Source: Roseivivax jejudonensis
GTDB lineage: Bacteria > Pseudomonadota > Alphaproteobacteria > Rhodobacterales > Rhodobacteraceae
Direction of reading: 5' to 3'
Assembly: GCF_900172265.1 (NCBI RefSeq)
Contig: NZ_FWFK01000007.1
Location: 217,102-281,101 of the forward strand
DNA: 64,000 nucleotides
The notes under the pieces: model-generated
What the model saw: only the letters and a program-made list of their open reading frames with translations
Databases searched by the model: none
Told to the model about the DNA's origin: nothing
Program-made: the position numbers and the translations under genes
Part shown: in pieces, positions 7,403 to 15,201 of the stretch
How the letters are laid out: every line of letters starts with the position of its first letter
Position numbering within the stretch: position 1 is the stretch's first letter

Positions 7403-8212
7403 TTATCGTCCAAGAACGCACTCCCCATCTGTGAGTTGAAACCCGCGATCGCAGCGCCATGCGTTGCCGGATCGCTCGAGATGCGCGTTTGCCGGAAGGT
7501 CGATCGCGACACAGGCGGTGCCCACCTTCTCAAATCCCCGTTCACAGCGCCAACCCGGTCCGTAGAACGCCGGGTCCAGAAAGGCGTTCGGCGGAAGCGC
7601 CACGGGATCGCAGCGGCCATCGATTTCAAAGAACCCCCTTTCGCAGGCCCATTCTTCGCCGTGGTCCGCATTGGTGATATAACCGTTTTCGGGCACCGCA
7701 ATCGGGACGCAGTCGCTGGAACTCGCCGTGAAGCCGCGTTCGCAGGTCCACCCGGAGCTTGAGGTATCGTTGGTGAGATACGCGTTGTTTGGCAGAACGA
7801 TGAGAACGCACGTCTCGCCATCCTCCCGGTAACCGCGTTCACATTGCCAGTCGTAGCCGGACGATCTCAGAAAAGCTTTCTCGGGCACCGGGATCGCCTC
7901 GCAGGCCGTTCCTCCCGCTTCTTCGTACCCGCGCCGACACGCCCAGCCCGAACCGTAGGACCGGCCGGTTGCATAGGCGTTCTCCGGGATGTCGATGGCA
8001 ATGCAGTCTTCACCAGCCACCCGGTATCCGAGCGCGCAGTTCCACCCGCCACCATAGCTCCGGGCTTCTGCGTTGTCCGGCAACGGCCCGATGCCATCCT
8101 GCGCGACAACCGGAAACGCTAGGAAGGCGATCACTCCGGCAGCAACGATCACGTCCCTACCGAGGCTCGGCGCCGGAACCCATGATCTGACGGTGGCGAT
8201 AAAACCGATCAT
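7403..8212 (-). CDS. Secreted protein of seven Cys-pair tandem repeats
   Basis: A 269-residue exported protein. It has an N-terminal hydrophobic signal segment (IVAAGVIAFLAFPVVAQ, residues 22-38), then seven degenerate repeats of 30-34 residues with the consensus P-x-NA[YF]L-x(5-8)-GW-x-C-x-RG[YF]-x(5-8)-C-x-x-I-x-[LV]. Each repeat has exactly two cysteines, consistent with one disulfide per unit in the periplasm or outside. The last codons overlap no gene. The ATG overlaps the stop of the upstream gene by one base (TGATG). Function is unknown; repeat architecture suggests adhesion or surface binding, which is inference. Confidence 0.8.
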   Translation of the reverse strand: MIGFIATVRSWVPAPSLGRDVIVAAGVIAFLAFPVVAQDGIGPLPDNAEARSYGGGWNCALGYRVAGEDCIAIDIPENAYATGRSYGSGWACRRGYEEAGGTACEAIPVPEKAFLRSSGYDWQCERGYREDGETCVLIVLPNNAYLTNDTSSSGWTCERGFTASSSDCVPIAVPENGYITNADHGEEWACERGFFEIDGRCDPVALPPNAFLDPAFYGPGWRCERGFEKVGTACVAIDLPANAHLERSGNAWRCDRGFQLTDGECVLGR

Positions 8213-8583
8213 CAGTTGTCCCCTCCGTCTTCCGGACGCTCCGACGACGCATCGACGTCAAGCGAGGCCAGGCAGGCCTGAGCGATGTCGTGGTCCGGCG
8301 CCTCGGCGCCGGGGACGGTCGCCCAGCCTGCCTGCATCAGCGCGTTTCGGCGCTGGTAGGTCTGAGAATCTCGAGTAACGGCAAACTTCGCCATGCGGTC
8401 CGGATCGGCCAGCGGCATGTCAAGACAGATCGGAACCATGGCCGAGACAACATCCGTGCGGGACATCGCCATCGCCCTTTCATGCGCGGTGCCGCCCGTC
8501 ACCCAACCGCCCCAAGTGAAGCCGCCTATGCCGACGACCGCGGCACCATAGGTCCCGGGTTTGAGCCATTCGGGAGTGTTCAT
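8212..8583 (-). CDS. Conserved small membrane-anchored protein, 123 aa
   Basis: Starts MNTPEWLKPGTYGAAVVG with AGGAG eight bases upstream (ATG 8581-8583). One hydrophobic segment (GAAVVGIGGFTWGGWVTGG, about residues 12-30) is followed by a soluble part ending in an acidic tail. Motifs such as VPICLDMPLADP and QAGWATVPG are, from memory, typical of a widespread uncharacterised alphaproteobacterial family. It is probably an inner-membrane-anchored periplasmic protein. Its stop overlaps the start of the repeat protein downstream, so the two are likely co-translated. Confidence 0.75.
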   Translation of the reverse strand: MNTPEWLKPGTYGAAVVGIGGFTWGGWVTGGTAHERAMAMSRTDVVSAMVPICLDMPLADPDRMAKFAVTRDSQTYQRRNALMQAGWATVPGAEAPDHDIAQACLASLDVDASSERPEDGGDN

Positions 8584-9249
8584 TGAAGTATGCTCCTGCG
8601 GAGAAAGCGCCGCCTCGCTGTGAAAGCATGTCCGGGTCGCAGTTAGCTGCCGGTTCAGCGGTGTCTCAGACGCTTTGCCCAAGGTGCCTGTGGCCTGCCC
8701 TCACGCAGCCATTCGTTCTGGACGACCCGCCGAGCGTCGGCGCATCTGCCTTCTCTTCTGCGGCTCGCCGGTCACCGCATCCGAGGTTAGACCGCCGGCG
8801 ATCCCGATAAAGGTGCCGAGCACCTTTTCGATGGCATTGAGCTCGGCGCGTTCGGTCGGGGTGCACCCAGGCGAACACTCCGGCACCGCATTGTGCCCGG
8901 AGCCGCCTCGGGCGGCGTCCCCCCTTCGTGATTTGGGAAAACGGTGCGCCACGGCCGGGGGCGGAAGTAAACCCGCCTGCTCACGCAGCATAGCCGTGGC
9001 GCATGCATTACATGGGAAGCCGTCGATGGCGTTTCAATGCCGCCCCATCAGCCGTCACCGACTATCAAGCGAATTCGCAACGTCGCAAAACAACTCTTGT
9101 AGGTCGCGTTCATAAGGCGCATCATCGCGGGGCGAGCGTTTTTCTCTGCGACCTTCTGCTTCCGTTCATCCGGCTTCAGTCGATCTCTCAGTCTGACTTT
9201 GCCTGGCTGCCGCATCCCGTGGGCAGCATATGAATAGGAGACCACGGAT
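8584..9249. other. Mostly non-coding; possible weak 96-aa minus-strand frame
   Basis: 666 bases between the leftward cluster and the cold-shock gene. A minus-strand frame at 8701-8991 contains AELNAIEKVLGTFIGIAGG and a basic tail, but it has no clear ribosome site and its N-terminal half is not protein-like, so it is not called. The last 200 bases before 9250 probably form the long cold-shock leader. No terminator was recognised. Confidence 0.4.
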
Positions 9250-9456
9250 ATGGCCAATGGCACCGTGAAATTTTTCAATAGCAGCAAAGGCTTCGGCTTC
9301 ATCGAGCCGGAATCGGGCGGCAAGGACGTGTTCGTCCACATTTCCGCCGTCGAACGCGCGGGCCTAACAGGACTCTCAGACGCCCAGAAAGTGACGTTCG
9401 AGGTCGAGACCGGCCGCGACGGCCGCGAAAGCGCGACCAATCTCGCGCTTGCCTGA
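9250..9456 (+). CDS. Cold-shock protein (CspA family)
   Basis: A 68-residue single cold-shock domain that binds single-stranded RNA/DNA as a chaperone. Both nucleic-acid motifs are intact: RNP1 KGFGFI (residues 13-18) and RNP2 DVFVHI (26-31), after the standard opening GTVKFFNSSKG. The start is supported by AGGAGA about eight bases upstream. The gene is solitary, preceded by a long AT-richer leader typical of cold-inducible csp mRNAs. Full-length, with no anomalies. Confidence 0.97.
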   Translation: MANGTVKFFNSSKGFGFIEPESGGKDVFVHISAVERAGLTGLSDAQKVTFEVETGRDGRESATNLALA

Positions 9457-9778
9457 GTCCACGGATGCCGGGTGCCCTACGGTTGCCCGGCGCACGTCGC
9501 CCTTCCATAAGCGTTCTCGCGGTCGGAGGCCCCCGATCCGGCCTCATTTGCGAAACCGGAAAGTAATGGGCGTCAGTGCCGTTCAGCATTAGCGCGCACG
9601 GCCGCCCAACGCAGCCGCATTGAATTGGCGGTGGCAATCCTTCTGTTTGCAGCACGCTTAGCCCTTCACTGGGGGCGCCCTCGAACGACCAAAGGATGTC
9701 GAGCGTAGCTTATTGGGCAAGAGCAGGTTCGAACAAGAACGGCAGAACTGCTGTCAGCGGGACTTAGGAGACAAGACC
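9457..9778. other. Intergenic gap, nothing recognised
   Basis: 322 bases between the cold-shock gene and the 224-residue unknown protein. No frame with coding character or clear rho-independent terminator was seen. The ribosome site TTAGGAGAC for the next gene lies at its right end. Confidence 0.4.
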
Positions 9779-10453
9779 ATGAATAATTTCAGCACGGACG
9801 CTCGCACTGCTACGGGCCGAGATCTCTTCGAGGACAAGCCGAAGAAAACCAGGGAAAAGCCGGAGCTGGCGGTGCCCGAGATTCAGATCGGCGAGCATGG
9901 AAGGTACCAAATCAAGTCTGGCCGTCTTTCGGGGGAATATGTCGCGCGCGCGTTTCCCAAGAAGCCGACAAAGGCACAGGGTTTGATTGCAGAAGCACGG
10001 GGGAGCACGGAAGAAGCAGCGATCGCTGCCCTGCACGAAGTTATCGACTCAAGAGAAATTCGCAGAACCGAGGAACGCAGGATCGACCCGAAAACGGGCT
10101 CAGCCGTACCAAGCACCGCCGAATATGTTGAAGCAATCGGGCAGGTCGCACTGTCGCGCCCACAGGCTGCGATGCTGACAGCGTTGGCCATCGCCGGAGA
10201 CGATGGCTTGCCTGATACGCGGATCGCATACGCAGCAGGTTACAAGTCGCAGAAATCGGCCAATCGCGCTTTGGCGACCGCAGGGCTATTGCTGGCGAAT
10301 TATCTTTCCGTGGAGTTGGCCACAAGCGCGGAGACATGCACTCTCAATGGGACCGCGCTCTTGGGTTTCCGAGGTGCGCGGCCAAACGAAGAAGTCCCGG
10401 GAAACTGGATACTTCACCTGGAATTACGCGAAGCTGTGAGAGTTGTTCTCTAA
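9779..10453 (+). CDS. Hypothetical protein, 224 aa
   Basis: Not recognised. ATG 9779-9781 follows TTAGGAGACAAGACC. The N-terminal 50 residues are charged and probably disordered (KPKKTREKPELAVPEIQIG). A middle part (GRYQIKSGRLSGEYVARAF) has the look of a small beta domain. The C-terminal half (RPQAAMLTALAIAGDDGLP, then RIAYAAGYKSQKSANRALA) resembles a winged-helix-like DNA-binding arrangement. Codon use is less GC-biased than in the neighbours, with many AAA, GAA and TAT codons, suggesting acquisition. No partner gene is adjacent. Confidence 0.7.
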   Translation: MNNFSTDARTATGRDLFEDKPKKTREKPELAVPEIQIGEHGRYQIKSGRLSGEYVARAFPKKPTKAQGLIAEARGSTEEAAIAALHEVIDSREIRRTEERRIDPKTGSAVPSTAEYVEAIGQVALSRPQAAMLTALAIAGDDGLPDTRIAYAAGYKSQKSANRALATAGLLLANYLSVELATSAETCTLNGTALLGFRGARPNEEVPGNWILHLELREAVRVVL

Positions 10454-11120
10454 CAACTTCGACCCAGAACTCCGCAGAGTGAATGTTGCCTTTCGACATG
10501 CCAAAGGAGGACGGCGTGGCCAGTCCGATACCATCCTTAAGGTGGTGGGGTCTCCGAATATTGCCGGACAGGACACGAATATGCGAGGTCGAACTACTAA
10601 CAACTCATGCGCGGAACGCCTTGTATGCCACTGATATTAATTCGAACTCACCACTTCCTACCGCGTAGCTTCAAAAGCCCTTTTTCGACGAGGGATAGTG
10701 TTGGCATTGCAGGCATGGGCGCAGATTGCCGAATTAGGTAGTTTTAAGCTGGCTCCCGACCTTCGCCGCGCTGACACCGGTGGCGGCTTCGACTGAACAG
10801 GTTGTCAATGCGCGCTTGGCCAGTCCGCCGGAGTGCCGCTCAGAACCCGGGCCATCGGCCCGGACGCGAGCCTCTAAGGGCGCCCTCCCGTTCGCGAGCC
10901 CACGGCCAGTCGCCAAATGGCAGCGCGCTGCCACTTGGTGGATAGCCCGTCGGCCATGCCCGCTCACAGGCAGCGGCGGCGCAGGCTCAAAAAATTTGAG
11001 TCAAACCAAACCAAAAAATTTGGGCGCACGGAGATCGATACAAAGTCCTCTTCGGGCGCCAGAAGCGCCCGCCCACCGCGGGCTCAGGCCCGCATATTTA
11101 CCAATTACGGAGATGGCTAA
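10454..11120. other. Long non-coding gap, AT-richer
   Basis: 667 bases with no frame of convincing coding character. It contains a near-repeated AAAAAATTTG motif at about 10989-11022 and a short GC-rich block at 10850-10980. No tRNA or terminator was recognised. It separates two unknown genes and may hold regulatory RNA or decayed sequence. Confidence 0.4.
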
Positions 11121-11462
11121 ATGACTATCAGTAAGTCAACCCGCCGCGCCTTGGTGGACCTGTTCGAAGATGCCGACCGACAAGAGGCCGAGAAAAAGAT
11201 GATGGCTGCATTCGGCCCCAAGCTGTCGAAGGTCATCGACAGCTTACATGCTCTCGATCTGGACGGTCTCGCATGGCTCTTTGCCGCCGCAGAGTTCCAT
11301 GCCTCGTCCGCCGCGGCGCGCGAGATCGCGAAGCATGTCATGCGTCCGGACGAGACCACCGTTCTTGTCGAAAAGCTCAGGGCAGAGGCGGAAGCCCAGA
11401 AAGCCGCGCGCCGAGCCGAACGCGACGCAAAGCGCGCCGAGGCGGACAAGACCGAAGACTGA
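11121..11462 (+). CDS. Hypothetical protein, 113 aa
   Basis: Not recognised. The protein is helical, with an acidic/basic N-terminus (LVDLFEDADRQEAEKKMMA), a middle hydrophobic helix (LDLDGLAWLFAAAEFHA) and a highly charged coiled-coil-like tail (RAEAEAQKAARRAERDAKR). It has no signal peptide. A well-formed terminator follows 25 bases after the stop, supporting a genuine transcribed unit. Confidence 0.65.
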   Translation: MTISKSTRRALVDLFEDADRQEAEKKMMAAFGPKLSKVIDSLHALDLDGLAWLFAAAEFHASSAAAREIAKHVMRPDETTVLVEKLRAEAEAQKAARRAERDAKRAEADKTED

Positions 11463-11487
11463 TCGGCGACTGCAATTTGTCTGTCGA

Positions 11488-11517
11488 GGGCGTAGAGGAA
11501 ACTCTGCGCCCTTTTTT
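11488..11517 (+). terminator. Rho-independent terminator
   Basis: The stem GGGCGTAGAG / CTCTGCGCCC pairs fully with one G-T wobble around a GAAA loop and is followed by TTTTTT. It closes the 113-aa gene ending at 11462. Confidence 0.9.
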
Positions 11518-12075
11518 ATGTCGAAGGAGTGCGTTGGCGCTTCGCGGCGCACTGCCCAACTCAGGCGTCGGCGAACCCTGTGCCGACCCAACTCATGTCA
11601 CCGACACGATGTGTCGCGCCGCGCCCGACCGCGAGCTGCCGGTCACACGACAGGTGAAGCGCCCTCACTTGGCCAAAGCCGCCGAGCGGTCTGTTCCTGT
11701 TTCTTGAGCGGCAACCGCTTGGTCGGCGCTCGTAGACCTGGGCCTTCATTGTGCCGGCGCGGGAATGGGTTACATAGCAATGACCGGGGTATGTGTTATG
11801 CGCACATACGATGCCTCCGGCACTCGGCGTTTTCGCGATGCAAACCTCGGTGGGGCAAAGGGGCCGGCCCCTCGCGCTCCCCGGAGTATTTCGGCCAAGA
11901 AGAAGGGCTGGGCAGGGTTCGGGGCCCGGTCGGGGCGGAGGCCCGGAGGCCGGTGGGCGCCGGGAGGGGCGGAGAGGAGACCGGGAGGGTGTCCGAGAGG
12001 GGCGCCACGGGTGCTCGACATGCGCGGATCCGATCTAGGTTTTCGCCCAGTGCAGAGACCCCAGGGAGGATCGGG
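11518..12075. other. Intergenic gap with dyad and one interspersed element
   Basis: 558 bases. A perfect 7-bp inverted repeat GTATGTG/CACATAC with a 7-base spacer lies at 11789-11809 and could be an operator. An interspersed element core is at 11881-11905 (separate entry). The rest is GC-rich with no coding character. The ribosome site GGGAGGA for the hydrolase gene is at 12064-12070. Confidence 0.5.
11881..11905 (+). repeat. Interspersed element, copy A
   Basis: Core CCGGAGTATTTCGGCCAAG followed by AAGAAG, preceded by the GC-rich GGGGCCGGCCCC palindrome at 11860-11871. The same core recurs at 20472-20496 and, inverted, at about 40942-40960 and 41172-41200. From memory, this kind of element is frequent in Rhodobacterales genomes. 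Confidence 0.8.
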
Positions 12076-12825
12076 ATGAGACAGCTCATGACACTTGCGG
12101 CGGCTTTGGCGCTGCCGATGGCGGCGGAGGCACAGATCGCTGGCGAGGCGCACACCTACACCGTGGGCGAGCGCAGCTACGAGGGATACGTGGCCCGGCA
12201 GCCGGCGCTCGAGGAGTCGCGCGGGACGGTGCTGATCGTGCACGACTGGGACGGGCTGACCGATTACGAGATGCGGCGCGCCGACATGCTGGCCGCGCAG
12301 GGCTACACGGCGTTCGCCATCGACGTCTACGGCGCCGACGAGGCGCCGTCGAGCGTCGAGGAGAACCGCGCGCTGTCCGGGGCGCTCTATTCCGATCGCG
12401 AGGAGTTCCGGGCCCGCCTGTCCGGCTCGATCGAGGCGGCGCGCGCGCTCGAGGGCGCGGATGGCCCGATGGCGATCATCGGGTACTGCTTCGGCGGCGC
12501 GGCGGTGCTCGAGGCGGCCCGCGCGGGCGCGGATCTCGACGCCTTCGCGACCTTCCATGCCGGGCTCGACCTGCCGGAGGGGCAGGACTACGCCGCCGTG
12601 CCGGCGCCTGTCATGCTGTTTCACGGCTCCGCCGACCCGGTGTCGGGGATGGACGCGATGGCGATGACGCTGAACGCGCTGCAGGAGGCCGGCGTGGCGC
12701 ACGATGCGCGCATCTTCGGCGGCGCGCGGCATTCCTTCACCGTGTGGGGCTCGGAAGACTACGTTCTGGAGGCCGACCGCCAGTCCTGGGACGGGCTCAT
12801 GCGCTTTCTCGACGAGGTGATGTGA
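12076..12825 (+). CDS. Exported dienelactone hydrolase family protein
   Basis: A 249-residue alpha/beta hydrolase with an N-terminal signal peptide (MTLAAALALPMAAEA). The dienelactone hydrolase triad is visible: nucleophile Cys138 in IGYCFGGA, Asp in HGSADPVSG and His in GARHSFTV. The phrase VLIVHDWDGLTDYEMRRADML is the standard family opening. It is probably periplasmic; the substrate is unknown (lactones or esters). The ATG at 12076 is chosen from GGGAGGA six bases upstream. The downstream gene starts within its stop codon (GTG at 12822), so the two form an operon. Confidence 0.9.
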   Translation: MRQLMTLAAALALPMAAEAQIAGEAHTYTVGERSYEGYVARQPALEESRGTVLIVHDWDGLTDYEMRRADMLAAQGYTAFAIDVYGADEAPSSVEENRALSGALYSDREEFRARLSGSIEAARALEGADGPMAIIGYCFGGAAVLEAARAGADLDAFATFHAGLDLPEGQDYAAVPAPVMLFHGSADPVSGMDAMAMTLNALQEAGVAHDARIFGGARHSFTVWGSEDYVLEADRQSWDGLMRFLDEVM

Positions 12826-13358
12826 GACTGCGCCGGCGCGACATCCTGGCCGCCGGGCTGGCGTTGCCGGCGCTGTCGCTGCCGGCGCGGGCCAATGACT
12901 GGGACGCCTTCGGCGAGGAGGGGGCGGTGGCGCCCGGGACCGGCGATCCGCCGGGCTTCGAGATCGGCGATTGCGCGACCCAGCGCACTCTCTCCGAGGC
13001 CGGGCGCGCGCAGGCACGGACGATCGGGGCCGCGCTCCGCGCCCGCGGGATCGGGTTCGACCGGGTGCTGACGAGCGCGTGGTGCCGCTGCCGCGAGACC
13101 GCGGACCTCCTGGGCGTCGGGCCGGTGGAGACCGCGCCCGCCTTCAACAGCTTCTTTTCGGACCGCGCCGCGCGCGCGGCCCGCACCGAGGCCGCCCTCG
13201 GCATCGTGTCGCGAGCGCGCGGCCGGGTCCTCGCGGTGACGCACCAGGTCAACATCAGCGCGCTGACGGGGCAGGGGACCGCGTCGGGCGAGATCGTCAT
13301 CGCCCGGCCGACCGAGGGCGGGATGACGGTGCTGGGCTCGGTCTTCCTCGCGGCGTGA
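12822..13358 (+). CDS. Histidine-phosphatase-like protein lacking the RH motif
   Basis: A 178-residue exported protein. GTG at 12822 overlaps the hydrolase stop. A twin-arginine-like signal (RLRRRDILAAGLALPALSL) leads into a histidine phosphatase superfamily body: APGTGDPPGF, DCATQRTLSEAGRAQA, TSAWCRCRETA (second catalytic Arg) and VTHQVNI (second His). The phosphohistidine motif expected just before APGTGDP (an LxRHA segment) is missing: the sequence reads EEGAVAPGTG. The spacing suggests loss of about six residues in frame. It is therefore probably catalytically dead, or sequence-degenerate. It lies immediately upstream of the SMR gene. Confidence 0.75.
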   Translation: MRLRRRDILAAGLALPALSLPARANDWDAFGEEGAVAPGTGDPPGFEIGDCATQRTLSEAGRAQARTIGAALRARGIGFDRVLTSAWCRCRETADLLGVGPVETAPAFNSFFSDRAARAARTEAALGIVSRARGRVLAVTHQVNISALTGQGTASGEIVIARPTEGGMTVLGSVFLAA

Positions 13359-13422
13359 GCGGATCGACAGTCGCGCCGGAACGGGGTAGCGCAGGCGCGT
13401 TCCCGCGTCTTCGGAGGACTGC

Positions 13423-13764
13423 ATGCCGAGCCTCGCCACATATCTTCTTCTCGCCGCGGCGATCTGCGCCGAGGTCGTCGCCACGACCGCACTGGCGCGC
13501 AGCGCGAGCTTCACCCGGCTGTGGCCATCGGTCATCACCGTCGTCGGATATGCGCTGGCGTTCTGGTTCCTGAGCTACCCGATCCGGGTGCTCCCGACCG
13601 GCGTGATCTACGCGATCTGGTCCGGGCTCGGTGTGGTGCTGATCACGCTCGTGGCGTGGCTCTGGGCCGGAGAGCGGCTCGACACCGCGGCGCTCCTGGG
13701 GCTGGCGCTGATCGTGGCGGGGGTCGTGGTGATCAACGTGTTCTCGGGATCGATGCGCCACTGA
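13423..13764 (+). CDS. SMR-family multidrug/quaternary-ammonium exporter
   Basis: A 113-residue protein with four membrane helices, working as a proton-coupled dimer in the inner membrane. The essential glutamate is Glu17 in AICAEVVATT, and YAIWSGLGVVL carries the conserved Trp/Gly stretch. Length and hydropathy match EmrE. An upstream GGAGGACTGC provides a ribosome site. Substrate is unknown; polyaromatic cations are the usual ones. Confidence 0.93.
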   Translation: MPSLATYLLLAAAICAEVVATTALARSASFTRLWPSVITVVGYALAFWFLSYPIRVLPTGVIYAIWSGLGVVLITLVAWLWAGERLDTAALLGLALIVAGVVVINVFSGSMRH

Positions 13765-13797
13765 TCCGGGCGTCCCGCGGCGGGTCGGCAGGCCGCG

Positions 13798-13878
13798 CGG
13801 GCCGCGGCGATGCGAGAGGCCGCGCGGGCCGCGGCGAGGCGAGAGGCGGCTCGGGCCGCGGCGACGCGGAACGCCGCG
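13798..13878. repeat. Three tandem 27-bp repeats
   Basis: Units at 13798-13824, 13825-13851 and 13852-13878, each starting CGGGCCGCGGCGA and diverging in the second half. On the plus strand they would encode RAAAxRxAA, but the containing frame is not supported as a gene. They lie between the convergent SMR and YeeE-linked genes. Confidence 0.85.
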
Positions 13879-13890
13879 CGCGCCGAGAGA

Positions 13891-14061
13891 TCACTGCGGC
13901 AGGGCCGCGCAATGGGCGCCGCCGGCGGCCGCGCCCGAGCCGAGCGCGATCAGCGGCGGCTGGCGGTAGATGTCCGGGCCGCCCGTCGCCGCGAGGTCGG
14001 CGAGCGTCATCGTGGCGAGGCCGGCCAGCGCGAGACCGGCAATCAGGGCGCGCGTGGTCAT
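13891..14061 (-). CDS. Small exported protein downstream of YeeE/YedE, 56 aa
   Basis: Starts MTTRALIAGLALAGLATMTLA, a signal or membrane segment, and ends GGAHCAALPQ with a single Cys near the C-terminus; GGPDIYRQPPLIALG lies between. The ATG (14059-14061) overlaps the transporter stop codon (ATGA), so it is almost certainly co-translated. The family is unknown; I recall similar short proteins next to YeeE/YedE genes. A sulfur carrier or assembly role is conjecture. Confidence 0.7.
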   Translation of the reverse strand: MTTRALIAGLALAGLATMTLADLAATGGPDIYRQPPLIALGSGAAAGGAHCAALPQ

Positions 14062-15188
14062 GACCGCGCCTCCAGCCCGAGGATCGGGCGCAGCTTGATG
14101 CCGTAGAACGCGCCGCCGAAGGCCGCCGCGAACCACGCCCAGCCGTGCAGGCTCCCGGTCGAGATCCCCGAGAAGAACGCGCCCACGTTGCATCCGAAGG
14201 CGAGCCGCGACGAGTAGCCGAGAAGGAAGCCCGCGATCACGGTCGCGATCCAGGCGCGTGCAGGCAGGTCGGGCAGCCCGCCGCCGAGGCCCGCGCGCCA
14301 TGCGGCGACGAGGGACGCGCCACCGACGATGCCGAGATTGGTGAGCGACGTCACGTCGGTCAGGAGCGGCTGGGCCAAGCGTTCGACATTGCCGGGCGTG
14401 CCCCAGAAGGCGGAGCCCGACAGGTCCGCGCCGAGGGCCGTCGCACCCTTCGCCGCCCAGAGCCCGAGGCCGTAGACCACGCCCCAAGGCTGGCCGGCGA
14501 CGACGAGGTTGGCGATCGCGAGACCGGCGAGGCAGATCGCGGCGATCCAGAACCGGCGCGGCATGACCCGCTTGTCGGCCGGGGCCCGCAGCCACAGGAA
14601 CGCAGAGACCGCGGCCAGGGCGGCCAGCGTGACGAGCAGGCCGGTCGTGCCCGAGAGCGCGACGGTCGGCGCCGTGCCGAGGCCGGTCCACCACAGCAGG
14701 TGGTCGGCTCCGAAGAACGAGCCGATGGCGAAGAACGGCAGCGCCAGCAGGCTGACGGCGTTGCCGCTGCCCGCATTCACGAGCGTGCCGGAGCCGCAGC
14801 CCATCACGATCTGCATGCAGGCGCCGAAGACGAAAGCGCCGCCGATCATCGCGAAGCCGATCGGCGCATGCGCCCCGATCAGCTCCTGCCCGTGGGTCGC
14901 GAGAAGCGGGAACGCGGCGAGCGCGACGAGGCCGATCGACAGGAGCTGCGCCACCGTGCCGGCCGGATCGCGTTCGCGAATGGTCCGGCGCCATGGGCCT
15001 GCGAAGCCGAAGCGGAAGCCTTCGAGCACGATGCCGAAGCCGAGTCCGATCAGCAGCAACAGGCCGTAGCGCGCGCCGACGAGCGCCGACACGGCGAGGA
15101 CAAGAAGTGCGGCGCCGAAAACGAGGGCGCCGCGCGAGGCGACGCGCGCCCCGGGGCGCGCGTCGTCGGGAGCGGTCGTGGTGGTCAT
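14058..15188 (-). CDS. YeeE/YedE (TsuA-like) sulfur-compound transporter
   Basis: A 376-residue polytopic membrane protein of the YeeE/YedE family, whose characterised member imports thiosulfate by cysteine relay. Two family Cys motifs are visible: MGCGSGTLVNAG in the first half and FGCNVGAFFSG in the second, reflecting internal duplication. About ten hydrophobic segments are present. The start MTTTTAPDDARPG leads into an Arg-rich stretch before helix 1. It sits 13 bases downstream of the periplasmic rhodanese gene and is coupled to the 56-aa gene, pointing to joint handling of a sulfur compound. Confidence 0.9.
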   Translation of the reverse strand: MTTTTAPDDARPGARVASRGALVFGAALLVLAVSALVGARYGLLLLIGLGFGIVLEGFRFGFAGPWRRTIRERDPAGTVAQLLSIGLVALAAFPLLATHGQELIGAHAPIGFAMIGGAFVFGACMQIVMGCGSGTLVNAGSGNAVSLLALPFFAIGSFFGADHLLWWTGLGTAPTVALSGTTGLLVTLAALAAVSAFLWLRAPADKRVMPRRFWIAAICLAGLAIANLVVAGQPWGVVYGLGLWAAKGATALGADLSGSAFWGTPGNVERLAQPLLTDVTSLTNLGIVGGASLVAAWRAGLGGGLPDLPARAWIATVIAGFLLGYSSRLAFGCNVGAFFSGISTGSLHGWAWFAAAFGGAFYGIKLRPILGLEARS

Positions 15189-15201
15189 GCGGACCTCAGA
15201 T

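Noticed and set aside
8701..8991. Possible 96-aa minus-strand gene
   Set aside because: Only a short middle part is protein-like, there is no ribosome site and the other frames look similar.
11881..11905. Repeat element read as a CRISPR or phage att site
   Set aside because: Copies are single, dispersed and lack the regular spacing of an array or a linked integrase.
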